Source of the DNA: Roridomyces roridus
Taxonomy: Eukaryota; Basidiomycota; Agaricomycetes; Agaricales; Mycenaceae
DNA: 64,000 nt
Direction: 5' to 3'
NCBI GenBank assembly: GCA_029378245.1
Contig: JARKIF010000002.1
Location: 3,410,001 to 3,474,000 of the forward strand
Shown here in pieces: positions 1 through 10,716 of this stretch. How positions within the stretch are numbered: position 1 is the stretch's first letter; every line of letters begins with the position of its first letter. Under the pieces are notes generated by a model. It saw only the letters and a program-made list of their open reading frames with translations. It was not told where the DNA came from and ran no database searches. A program made the position numbers and the translations under genes.

Positions 1-1149
1 ACATGCTTTCTGTACTCTACTGTAGTAATAGGTATTGCGTACTGGCCCCTATCTGTCATCCAGTGGGCTGAAACGGCCGAAATCGGCTTCGCACAGCCCA
101 TGTCGGACCGATGTAGCGAGATCAGCACGGAAGCAAAAGCCATGCTTCTTTTCCCTTGCCACGTCTCAACTCCTCGCCCTTGCTCGCCCATCCCTCGCCC
201 ATCCCGCGCCATCGACACGAGTCCTTCACTCGCCTACACGCCTCACTCTCCAATGGACCGTCGCTGTACTCGGGAGCTGCGGATCGGAACCGATCGACAG
301 TCTGGCCAACACCACCGCATCTAATGGGTCGCGCGCTACCCCATATTGCCCGTCTTTCGCGACCTCCATCCTCCATCGACGCGCGCTGCACCCGACAAGG
401 TCCGTCGATACCCTACGGCGTCACTCGCTGGGAGCGCTCGGCATGGCTCTTCGCTGTTCCGTCGGGATACAGAGCGGCTGCAAGCGGCAAGCGGAGGTTG
501 GGAAGGACAGAGAACCGGGGAATCGGGATCTGGGAGCTAGCGTGTCGGGCGGGTCCGGAGGAGGGAGGTGGGAGGAACGATGAGAGGGCATTCAGCCATG
601 CGGTCACAGGTGCTCAATCGAACTCGTTCTTTCTTGTTCTCGCGTACCCCTTTTATCTATGATTTGTCTTTCATTCCTGTGGTGGAGAATGCAGTCTTTG
701 GAGTATTTGGGTAGGACATGTCTATTCACCAACGAGGGCGCCGCAACGATGAACAGAACCTGCGCGGCAAGTGTATACGATGGAAACTGAAGAAACTTTC
801 CGTTGTGAGCCGTCTAAGCACAGATTGGCGTCGTTCAAGCCGCGTTTCCGAGGGCCTTCTACCAGTAATGGTGCCTGCTATTACTACAGTGGCTAAAGTC
901 CGCGAGGAGGCTCGCAAAGGAGCAAAAGGACCGATTTCCTCAAATGTTGTGGAATGTTTTTTTTTTTGCTCACTGTCATCAATTTTGCAAACAGCTGTAA
1001 TACTTCCAAGCTCAACACCTGTAGCTCAACATCAAATTATATTACACTACGACCATCCCTTTTCCGACCTCGATTCCCAAGACGACCCTGTTGTTGGAAT
1101 CTATGCAACCAGACTAGAAGACGATGGATATTGCAAGTTCCCTCTGCTC
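1..1149. other. Intergenic, no gene recognised
   Basis: Several open frames of 60-190 codons overlap here on both strands. None has a recognisable domain, a consistent splice pattern or a homologue elsewhere in the window. I see nothing supportable beyond low-complexity C/T-rich stretches. Confidence 0.6.
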
Positions 1150-1282
1150 TTAAGTATGGAGGCCTGGAGCACCGCGCTTTGAAACGCGATGATAATCCAT
1201 GATAGCCGCTGTCAACGAGCATTCCGAAGTAGGACCCCGTAACCACCGGCATATTCTGCCGTATTCGAACAGTGATTTGACA
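1150..1282 (+). repeat. Inverted repeat, left arm (133 bp)
   Basis: This segment reappears as its reverse complement at 2786-2918 with only scattered mismatches. Both arms begin, at their outer ends, with TTAAGTATGGAGG and end inward with TTTGACA. The 1.5 kb between the arms has no convincing ORF. The arrangement fits a non-autonomous TIR element or two inverted copies of a dispersed repeat. Confidence 0.8.
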
Positions 1283-2785
1283 ATAGGTCAGTTGATTTAC
1301 GGACGTGCCGACTCTCCAAACATGTTATGATGACATTTTCGGATTTCCACTCGGACTGCAAGCTTCAAGTTTTGGAACTCCATGCAATATGACTGGTGTG
1401 CGCGACTGCTTGAATAGTCCATGCCCTCATATTCTTCCTCAAGCTCGTTGGAGTGCATCCCAGGATCTCCTCGAGATATTGAACAAGCCATCCATCCGAC
1501 TACATGCTTGTGAGCATGTTGAATCCACGGTAGTCTCTTGCAACCAGACGCTATATAGTATTAACTCGTACCTCGTTACAGTCAAAGCCCTCAGGATGAA
1601 GTTGGTGCGTGTCTTCCCTCCCTTCAAGTTGTATCCTCCGTCTGACAGGCTGCGACGATCTCTAGCTGCACTCGCCCTTTGCAATCCCTCTGACTATCAC
1701 CGGCGTCATTACCTATCGTGCGTTGTTAGGCATTCCGGCGGCACAACTCTAACCTTCCCCAGGCGCCGTTCCTCTCCCGTTTGCCATGCTTATCCAGCTC
1801 AAGGCTTTGGCGAGCTCAAGGACAACGCGGAGATTGTGTATTCTAGACAGTGCAGCCTTGGTGCGTTGCTGCGCCCTTTTTGACCTAGTAACTAATGATC
1901 CTGCCCCGCAGTGTCCGCCTTCCTCACCCAGTTCTTGACGGAGTTCCTCGGGGTGCGTGTCCCGCCCACCCCCCTTTCTCTCGCTCATTCCGCTCTAGGC
2001 CACCGCTGCCGCACCGTGCTAGCTGTCTCGTTCTGAGGCAGCGCGACATCACGCTGTCGCTCTGTGTCCGGGTTACCACAATGGTGCGTTGTTTGTAACT
2101 TAGACAGCGCTCGCATTTAATCATCTTTTCCAGTGCAACCGGCACGCGCCGCCGACGGAAGGGGCAGTGCTTCTGGGAGATTCGAGAGGATTCGACCGTA
2201 GCATGCGAGGGCATCGAAGCGGGCGGCATGGTGTGTTGTATCCTTCATTCCCCGCTGCCGAAAACTCATCCCAATTATCCAGGGCCACAACCGCACTCAT
2301 CCCGCATCACACGCACGCTGACGACCCACCATGGACGCGCCACGGTGGGCAATTGAACTTTGGGTGTGGGCAGTGAAGAGGAGGGCACAGGTCCTGGGCC
2401 GTAAATTATTGAATCCAGTGTCTCTTTTTGTCCGTTACAAATTCCAATGCATCTGATTTTCGATACTAAGTACTACATTGAGCACGACCTAGTTGCAGGA
2501 TGGGTGGAGCCCGACAGCCAGATATGAATGATCTGGACAGAAGCCGTCAAAATGGTTGGATGCCACCCGATTCTTCCAGCTGTATCTACGTGAAGCTGGA
2601 TCCGTGTGGCACCCATTCGACGGAAAGCCGGAAAGTATGGAATCTGGCAGTATGACAAGTGAGTTCCAGCCGACAGATTTACGTGTACTACAGATGCTCG
2701 CCAGCTGGATTCCACCTGGAAACGCTTTGGGTGTGTATTCATCATTCATCATTCATCATCTCATCAGAGTCGGCGCGATGCCGCA
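1283..2785. other. Interior of inverted-repeat pair, non-coding
   Basis: No recognisable gene. Short open frames lack domains. The right end contains CCAGCTG motifs and a short ATTCATC tandem stretch near 2740-2762. Confidence 0.5.
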
Positions 2786-2918
2786 TGTCAAATCAATGTT
2801 CGAATACGGCAGAATATGCCGGTGGTTACGGGGTCCTGCTTCGGAACGCTCGTTGACAGCGGCCGTCATCGGTTATCATCGCGTTTCAAAGCGCGGTGCT
2901 CCGGGCCTCCATACTTAA
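2786..2918 (-). repeat. Inverted repeat, right arm (133 bp)
   Basis: Reverse complement of 1150-1282. The matching stretch covers the words ATATTCTGCCGTATTCGAAC and GCGCTTTGAAACGCGAT, with a few transitions. The outer end carries TTAA, as in the left arm. Confidence 0.8.
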
Positions 2919-4369
2919 GTACACGGCGGGTTCAGAACACAGAGACGAGGGCTCGTACACTTTTATCCCACCACGCGGCACTAATTCGATCGTGAGTTCA
3001 GGTGGGCATTGATCGACTGGTCAACGATCGATACACCGCCAAAGTGCTGTCAGGTTCATTCCAGCTGATATCATCAGCTTTATTCCACCAATCGCGCCAG
3101 CTGGAAAATGCTGTGGAGCGCATGGCACCCAGCTGGCTCTTCCAGCTGCCAATTTCAGGTAGGGGGCAGGTGCGCAGGAAAGATGGACATCAGATTTATT
3201 GCACAGCTGAGCACTCGACCCGCTCGTCTACAGAATAATTGGCGGCGCTTTGCGCTCTTTATTCCCGACGTCACTTTCTGCGCGGTTTCTGCCAAGTTTC
3301 TGCCCTCTTCCGAGTGCGGTGAGGTGGGTGAATCGGTTGGAATCGGTGCCTGAAACAAAGTCATTGGAACTCCGCTCGCATCATCGGAATAATCAACGGT
3401 GATTGACAGCACCACATGGCTGCTTTAAATATGGCACCATTTCGAGTGACATCCATCGCCGCCTCTTTCTTCTCCCCGCCATCTTCTCCCCTCTGCCAAC
3501 TTGTTAACCTCCGTTGCCCGATGGCCTTTCTCGTCCTCATTGCCCATTCAAGCAGGCTTTCCCGTCTCAAATTGTCTCCATGTCAAGTCTCAGGTCCCCC
3601 CGGGCGCGTCGGGCTGCGCGGACGCTGCAAATCCTCCATTGGCCTCAAAACCTCGATCCTCAAGCTCGTCAATCAAGCTCCCCGGCCATTTCTGCCCCTG
3701 TGCTACTACTAGCGCCATCAAGATACTCTGGTCGCCGTCAACATCGCCCTCACCAGTCTCACGTCGCTCGCTGGCTCTGATCCACACCAACGTTTCAGGC
3801 TGTCATCGCTGCCAACTCACCGTCATGAGTGTTGTCTCCCCATCCCTCCTTCCCTTCTTCTTCCCTTCTTCCCTCCTTCCTTCCTTCCCTAGCTCTTCCC
3901 TTGCGATTGTACCTAGATAGCTAGTTGTTCTTTGAATCAATATTGTTCATTATTTCTGATTGTGCTCTGCCCTTGTGGGATCTGCCGTCAATAAATATTA
4001 CAAGAAGCAGGCACCAGGTTCATCTGCACCATGCACCCAGCTGGCCGTTTAGGGAATCTCCAGCAAAGCTGGAGTGACGGTGAACCCATTTACTCCTTCA
4101 ATCCACCCCCAGCCTCCATCGACGTGGTCTCCAGCCGGCAACCGCACATGACTCACATGACGACTCCAGCTGCTGGCTACCTGACAGCCCATCGGCGGTG
4201 TACTGAATTTAGCTGTCCAAAATGTGAGTGACTGTACCCACCCAAAAACTATCCGCTCACCGCCCCAGAAGTGGGAGAGCAGACCAAAACTGGTGCATAC
4301 ATATAGTAGTACAACAGAACATTAAGCGACTGTACGTGACTAGTAGATTATACGAATGGTAGGTAAGGT
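2919..4369. other. Intergenic with clustered CCAGCTG motifs
   Basis: No gene recognised. The seven-base word CCAGCTG occurs at about 2576, 2701, 3061, 3097, 3129, 3142, 4037 and 4166, far more often than expected in 1.6 kb. A CT-rich stretch lies at 3845-3905. Confidence 0.5.
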
Positions 4370-4577
4370 ACGGTTTGCCGGAAGGACGCGGATGGATTCT
4401 GATCAATTGTTGTATATTGTTGCCATTGTTCCTCGGCTAACTAGATCAATCATTTCGGCTCCCATTTCCCGAATCCACCCCGTCCTTGTCCCGCCCTCCT
4501 CTGCTCCTCGACGCCGTCGGCCGCCGCCGCCTGAGATGAGCTCACCGCCACCGCGAAGCTGTCGGTGACGCTGCCAC
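4370..4577 (+). repeat. Inverted repeat, left arm flanking integrase and kinase genes
   Basis: Positions 4370-4458 match the reverse complement of 10374-10464 closely (ACGGTTTGCCGGAAGGACG, then GTTGTATATTGTTGCC, then GATCAATCATTTCGG). A weaker match continues inward to GACGCTGCCAC at about 4567-4577, which pairs with about 10281-10291. The two arms enclose the integrase-core and alpha-kinase genes. Confidence 0.7.
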
Positions 4578-5198
4578 AGCTATCGGACTCGCCCACTCGC
4601 TGGACTACATGCTACGTCACGGTTCACCACCTGCTTGCTCCTTGATCAATGTTGCTACTCCCTGCGCCGCTCTCGTCCACCACCCCCATGACAGTCACTG
4701 CCCAAAATCTCAGGCTACCCGCTGCCTTTCAGCTCGCCCGGGGTTCTCACTTTCTGTCTGTGCCCCCTCAGGCTGCCTTGGTCCTCTGGATTGGGCTGGA
4801 TGCGTCCGTCGACTAACAGACGGTGATACATACTTACAGGCTGTGATGCAGGCGCGCGGGGGGAGATAAGTCATGCGGAGGGATACATGGACATGGGGTG
4901 GGTGGACGTCGGGTGAGTAATAGATAAATTTTCACTCTTGAGCGTCTCTACTCACTAATATCAAGGCACTTTGTCCCTCATCGGCCGACGTGTTCTCGCC
5001 GCTTCCCAATTGCGCCCACCGTGATCGATGCATGCGATGCCGTCGTGTATTAGCGGATAACGCGACACGATGGTGCCGCACATCTTTTCAGGCAGCGTTG
5101 GGCTGGTCGTCGGCGTTTGGATGGTATGTGTGTGAGAATGGGGATGACGAGCGGCAAAGATGTATTCCAGTACCAACTAATGAAAAAATACAATGGTC
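4578..5198. other. Intergenic, nothing recognised
   Basis: No supported gene. Short frames only. This stretch holds the 3' flank of the integrase-core gene, which ends at 5199. Confidence 0.5.
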
Positions 5199-6812
5199 TT
5201 AACGCATTATTGAAGCCATCTCGGCGAAAACATCCCATGCGTTCTCCGCTGAGCACACCGGGGAGCCCACCATTTCGTACACCTGCCATGCAATGATGTC
5301 AAAGTCGTCAGGAACCCACGCCAGAGCGTCCTTGCGGGGAGTCTTGATTGTGTTACGCCGCAGCGCATCAACAGCGTCTTTGGGCACGGGGATGGCGAAG
5401 CAACGACCACAGTAGTGTTCTGGGTGGGCATGGAGCTCATTCGGAGACACTCCCGAGGGCATGACCTTGTTCTTCTGCCGCCGAATTACATGGGAGTTCC
5501 ATCGTTCGGTGAAATGATCCAGCTCTCCCTGAACAATGGGAGGCCAGAGCCAGTTGAATAACAGTCTGGAACACCAGTGAGAAATGAGACGACGTGGATC
5601 GAAGGACAGTAACTTACACATGGATTGGATTGTTTGGGTTAAAGATGCCTTCATCTCGACCTTTGGTGACTTGTATATATAGATTCTTGCCGACTTGTTC
5701 TTGGAACCAGCGCCAAAGACCTTCGATTGGGGTATTGTTGACGCTGCGAACAGCCACAAAAGCTGGGTACCGTATCAGGTCAATCTTGGGTGCGTAGCTT
5801 GACCTTCATATATATTGAATCAGAATCATTTCATAAAAAATGGCGGTTCAAACGTACTTCAAGCCCGTCACAATTGCGTACATGTGGCCAGTTTCAGAGC
5901 CCTTGTCGACTGTCGTCTGTTGCGGAATCGCTAATTGAGAGAAATGAGATTAAGCTGTATGCCGTTTAATAGCTATAGAGCCCACCGACCTCCGTATTGC
6001 TCAATGAAATCCAGAAAGAGATGTCCAACCGCATCTGCGTGTCTATCATCGGGGATGACGGATAGATACAGAATACCGCCGCCCCACTTGTCCTTCATTC
6101 CATAAATTGGCAAGCCCACTCCCCCCATTTGAAGCGCGAGAGCGCCAAGTTTCTCATGGCCATCACAGTGAATCTCCTGCCACGTACCATGCGCCTTGAG
6201 CTGAGTACGCTTGATTTTGCGGTATCCGGGATATCGAGCCTCGACTCCGTCGGGGTCATTGAGGAGCATGGTTTCTCGGATGATTTGCCTACTCGAATCT
6301 CAGTCAAGATAATCGATCCTAATGAAGAACTGACTGACCGTGGAATGCAAAAGCCAGACAATGCAAGATTTCTCGCGATGGTCGCAGCCCCACGAAATTT
6401 ATTCGCGTCGTCGGCCATCTCATCGAGAATTTTCTGGTCAGCCACCTCGCGCGGGATTGGTTTGCGAGGAGAGGGAACATCAAAATGTTTGTTGAGTTGT
6501 TTCAATAGGGTCATTCTGTCAAAAAATTCGGAATCAAGTTACGGTCGTAGAGAGAGAGCGGCCGGAAACTTGCCCAATTTTCAGGCCGTGGTCCTCTCGC
6601 AATTTGCGAACTCTGGTGTCAAGGCTGTCGCAATTTTGTGCATATTTCATGAGGGAATATTTGAGAACATTCTCTTCAGGCCCTGTCCAGCAGTGAGACT
6701 CAGATGCCGGCAGAACCATGGAAAACATACATGTTCCGTTATCGGCGCCGTTGCGGCCTTGAGAATTGTTGGCGGAGTTGTTTTTGCCCTTGAGAAGCGG
6801 ATTCCCTGGCAT
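5199..6812 (-). CDS. Integrase-core (DDE) domain protein, intact
   Basis: The hand-built model has seven exons: 6812-6731, 6682-6574, 6515-6339, 6288-5990, 5930-5858, 5803-5618 and 5565-5199. They sum to 1293 nt, or 430 residues, with every junction in phase. The product resembles the integrase-core proteins widespread in Agaricomycetes. Candidate catalytic residues are Asp165 (HCDGHEKLG), Asp231 (TVDKGSETG) and Glu274 (NTPIEGLW). Conserved blocks LGALALQMGGVGLPIYG and WNSHVIRRQKNKVMPSG are present. Intron 2 (6573-6516) appears to start with GC (GCAAGT) rather than GT. The first intron (48 nt) is in frame, so retention would also be readable. The ATG at 6812 is chosen because it opens the conserved MPGNP start. 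Whether this is an active transposase, a domesticated copy or a cellular gene cannot be told from sequence alone. The intact frame and lack of close TIRs favour a maintained gene. It diverges from the kinase gene at 7195. Confidence 0.85.
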
Positions 6813-7194
6813 GGTGGGCACAAATTGGGATCTGGACAAGAACTTGAAGAGCCAAGGTTTGTGTGGCAGAGGGACGGAAGGAAGAGGCAAGGTGGTCACC
6901 TGACCGTGATCTCGCTTGTCTTTAGCCATTATATGTCGCACTTGGACCATTGTTCTCTCGGGCGAATCCCATCAACGCCGGTATCCTCTTGCTTGCTTGG
7001 ACTCCACAGCTGGCCCATTGTCCGTCGCTGCTGCGCAATAATCAATCGGACGGACAATGACCCGCCTGTGTGGCACGACTCGGACTTGTCTCGATTACCC
7101 GCACCAGTATAAAAAGCTGTGAGCTCAGGACCATAGAGCCCCATCTCCCTTGACACTTCTCCTCGACGCTTGTCTGCTGTGCCCAACTTACCCG
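6813..7194. promoter_or_regulatory. Shared divergent promoter region
   Basis: These 382 bp separate the start codons of the divergent integrase-core and alpha-kinase genes. A TATA-like CAGTATAAAAAGC lies at about 7105-7117, some 80 bp upstream of the kinase ATG. This is inferred from position and motif only. Confidence 0.45.
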
Positions 7195-9521
7195 ATGGCA
7201 GAGAATCCAACTCAACCTACCATTACAACATGCTGCTCTGACACCCCCGGCGACGGCTGTGGCTTGGACTTTCCCGGGAAGACAGAAGCTGGCATTTGCC
7301 AAAAGTGCAAGCTGCTGGACTCTTTGGACTCGACCTCACCCAAGTACCAGGAAGCCCTTGTCAGTCCCTCTCCGCTCTCTTCGATGTATCTATCTATCTT
7401 GATTCCCCCTTCAACACAACAGGCCTATCCGCAGTGCCTCACGTGTGGTGTGGCTTGGAAGCGTCTGCCCCACACGGACGAGTGTGGTTCTTGCCACCAG
7501 AAAGGTTTGTGTTTTGCTGCTTCCGCTTCCGAGTCAAATGCGAATTTTGAGTCCGTATCATTATAGCTCTCGCGGCGTCCGGCCTGGTCAATCATAGCCT
7601 TGATACAGCCATCCAGGCTCGCTCCAATGCCTTCAGTATTCGTACAAACCGCCCGACCCAGTCCAACAGCCTCGCTAACAAACCTCCCACCCCGACCATT
7701 CCGCTAAACACCGCTGCTCTTGACCAGTTCCGCAATGTTGGACACAATGATGCGGACTGTATCAAGGTCTTTGTGGAAATGCGGATTGGTAAAACGCTTT
7801 CCATTGATCTGGGAAAGACGTCGAGGCCCTATCCTCCCAACACTCCCATGTCCGGTATGAATGCACTTATTTTTTCTCCTGCTCAGTTCTGACAAACAGC
7901 TGCAGAAGTGATTGACGACATCCTACAAATTTGGAACGTTACATGGACCAAGAGCAACACTTTCCCACTCACCTCGTACGTGTTCAAATGCTGTTTTCCT
8001 CTCTTTCTAATTCTGTCTTCAGAGAAAAGGCTTCGCTTCGCTTCCATGGGAATCAAAATATCATTCCAACCACAGAGTATCTGCCGATCCTTGACTTCTA
8101 CCAAATGCACAAGAGTGCCCCCAACCACGAGGCATATTTCACAAAGATGCCTAAGCAAGCTGCATCCACTAAGGGCAAGGTCCTCGCGCTTGAAATATAC
8201 ATGAGCAATGAGGATGTAAGTCGAGTCTCTTCCCAGCCTTGCTGTTCGTCTCACTGATTCGGTCTACAGGCTAAAGGCCCGGATGCAACTTCCAAGTCAA
8301 CCGGAACGTCTACCACCTTGAAAAGACGCAAGGAGAAGGAAAATGACGATGCGGGCGCTTCGAAACGCCCACGTGGTGAGTCCCTTCCTGTGTAACTATA
8401 AGACGAGATGAATAATTGCCCTCCAGTGTCGGGAAGCCTCCAATCGGCCTTCGTACGCACACTGCCTGGCCCCGAGCCTACCCAGTCGACCAAAATCAAG
8501 ATTGTTCGTGCAAAGTTCAACGTCGACCCCGACATTTGCGATGCTAGCGCCGAGTGGCCCTCGACCTTCACAAATGACACGGAGGAAGCTCTTATTTCGA
8601 ACGACATTTTCAAGAGTGGAGCAATGAAGCATTGCTATAAAGTGGGTTCTCTTCTGAATGCCTTGATGTTTTACCTAGGCTGACTGGGACACTTGTAGCT
8701 TTCCATCGGCGACAAGAATTACATCGCTAAACGGTTCTTCGAGATTGGCAAAGGACGGGATGAGGTAACGCTCAAAGAAAATGCGCACAATCTCACCTTC
8801 GACGCCATCCGTTGTGTGACTGCTGCTTGGTTTTTGGACAAGTTCCAGGAGTCTGCAGCGCAGCACTCAGTCCAGGTTGCACAAAGTAAGTGCCCGCTTT
8901 CTTTCATCGGTCTCGACTGCTCTAATGTTTGCCAGACTTTGAAATCACAGATGTTCTTCTCGTGGAAGAGGTGATCGAGGATGGAGATGCACCGTCTCCT
9001 GCATCTGGCGTTACTCGTGAAATATTTGAAGCGGAGCCTGAAGCTAGTCGCCGGATTGTTTGGATGCTCGAGCCGCTCCGCAACGCCAATGTCACTCATT
9101 ACAGTGGCACAAACCAGCACCCGGCGGGCTCTGGCCAACTTGCTCACACTTTGTACTCGTTCGTCCATTTTGCTTATGAAGAAAGCAATGGCACCGTCGT
9201 CTTTGCCGATGTGCAAGGTTGGTGGCCCTACTTTGACTTCACTAAGCTAGCACTTACCGTTGGCAATAGGTTCCCCCGGGCGTCTCAGCACCAATGCGAT
9301 GGGCATGATTATTTTCGACTTGATGACGCACACGGACGAAGGGTGAGTCTGTTCTCAGGGCAGTTGCTCAGTAACTTATTAGTGTATGCAGTGACTCCGG
9401 CGTCGGGGACTTCGGAGAGAAAGGAATTGCTCGGTGGCGGAAGCAGCATGACTGCAACGCTTTCTGCAAGGCTCTCGAGCTGGGGGCTGGGGAATCGGAC
9501 GATGAGGAGGATGGGGAGTGA
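7195..9521 (+). CDS. Alpha-type protein kinase with N-terminal Cys-rich region
   Basis: Eleven exons: 7195-7359, 7423-7504, 7567-7854, 7900-7975, 8023-8215, 8270-8375, 8427-8641, 8699-8885, 8936-9217, 9270-9342 and 9392-9521. They total 1797 nt, or 598 residues, all in phase. The C-terminal half has the alpha-kinase (MHCK/eEF2K) pattern: Lys386 in YIAKRFF, DVQG at 529-532, FDLMTHT at 547-553, a Gly-rich GVGDFGEKG at 559-567, and the zinc-binding HDCNAFC at 575-581. The first 100 residues carry several CxxC pairs (CQKC, CLTC, CGSC), suggesting a zinc ribbon as in many Agaricomycete alpha-kinases. A basic stretch TLKRRKEKEN before residue 305 could be a nuclear signal. It ends in an acidic tail SDDEEDGE. 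Likely a Ser/Thr kinase; its substrate is unknown. ATG 7195 is the first in-frame ATG that leads directly into the Cys-rich region; an upstream in-frame codon at 7150 is possible. Confidence 0.9.
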
Positions 9522-10108
9522 ATGATACCAATACTTATGAATGTAACGGAATTGCAATTCGCGGAATGAATGAGTTGCAGGCTCTCAAAAAAGTCAAGAC
9601 TTCGCCATTATGAGAACGGAGACAAGTAATTTCGTCCAAGGGGACTGGCATAGTATATACGTCCCTGGAGCACTCTCCCAAGCCATACACGCACCCACCT
9701 ATGCCTCATATTCCGTGTATCTGCGGCACTATATAAGTTTGAGCCCTGGGTTCATACGGAGGACAAACTCACCACTCACCCTCCTTCTGCTCGCTCCTTC
9801 CCCACGTCTCCTCCTGCTCCTTCCCCAAGTCTCTGTTTCACTCATCCAAACCGGCGCACACCCTCCTTGCCACGCTTTTTTGGGTCGGTTCCGCGCTTTC
9901 AAGGTGGTAGACATGGTTTTGGATGCTGTCGGGAGCCACGGGGTCAGGTCAGGGTGCAGGGAAGATCAGCACACGGCCGTGAGATGAGGGTTCGGGGTCA
10001 ATGTCGAAAGGAACGTGGTTTAGCATCTGGCGCGATGAGCGAGGAAGGCGGGCGGAAGGTGCAGGGTAGGACGCGGGTAGGACGCAGCCGGTGGGCAGGG
10101 GAGACATG
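9522..10108. other. Intergenic, nothing recognised
   Basis: 3' flank of the kinase gene. A CT-rich stretch lies at 9772-9835, with TATATAAG at about 9730. No supported gene. Confidence 0.5.
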
Positions 10109-10178
10109 AGGCGGGAGGCGGGAGGCGGGAGGCGGGAGGCGGGAGGCGGGAGGCGGGAGGCGGGAGGCGGGAGGCGGG
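10109..10178 (+). repeat. Minisatellite, 10 x AGGCGGG
   Basis: Ten uninterrupted heptamers AGGCGGG, each with a GGG and a GG run, followed by a degenerate AGGGAGG. The G-rich strand can form G-quadruplexes. It lies in the intergenic space between two convergent genes. Confidence 0.95.
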
Positions 10179-10716
10179 AGGGAGGAAAAGAGAGAATTTT
10201 TATGATCGTGACCTAGCCAATGAAAGCTCTCCCAAGACTGAGTTGGGGTGGTGGATGGCGCAAGATGTGATGGTGATGGTGGCAGCGTCGAGGCGGGCGA
10301 CGGCGACGGCGAAGAGGATGCGTCGGGACTCGAGGAGCAATCGAGGAGGAGGGCGGGACGGCGACGTGGGAGTCCGAAATGATTGATCCAGTTTAGCCGA
10401 GGAACAATGGCAACAATATACAACAATTGATTTGATTTTCATCCGCGTCCTTCCGGCAAACCGTAGTAAGGTGAACCAAAAATGCAAGAATCAGAAACAC
10501 AACAAGTATGACAACGACAACGAAGAGAGAAAAAACGAGGTGGGTGTGGGTAGATGGAATATGGTAGAATATGTACTACAACAGAGTCCGTAATGAGACG
10601 TACTTCGATTACAGATACACACAATATTTGGGGTGGGATGGCCGAAAGGTTGGCGCCGAGTCGTCCGTCTGCTCGCCCATCCCAGGGTCGTCAAGCGGAC
10701 ATGCGTATACCGTGCG
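10179..10716. other. Intergenic with inverted-repeat arm
   Basis: Apart from the repeat arm at 10281-10464, no feature is supported. This is the 3' flank of the Zn2Cys6 gene. Confidence 0.5.
10281..10464 (-). repeat. Inverted repeat, right arm flanking integrase and kinase genes
   Basis: Reverse-complement partner of 4370-4577. The close match is 10374-10464; the inner part is more diverged. Distance between outer ends of the pair is about 6.1 kb. Confidence 0.7.

Noticed and set aside
35..662. Overlapping open frames of up to 182 codons
   Set aside because: No domain, low-complexity composition, several frames open at once on both strands.
718..1182. 154-codon open frame on the + strand
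   Set aside because: Crosses into the inverted repeat and contains a T run. No recognisable protein features.
1150..2918. piggyBac-type element, because both arms end in TTAA
   Set aside because: The arms do not start with the usual CCC and no transposase is present. TTAA is part of the arm match rather than a shown target duplication.
6129..7112. 327-codon + strand open frame
   Set aside because: It is the antisense shadow of the integrase-core gene, whose exons and motifs are clear on the other strand.
10109..10178. CRISPR-like repeat array
   Set aside because: Seven-base units without spacers in a eukaryotic genome; a simple minisatellite.
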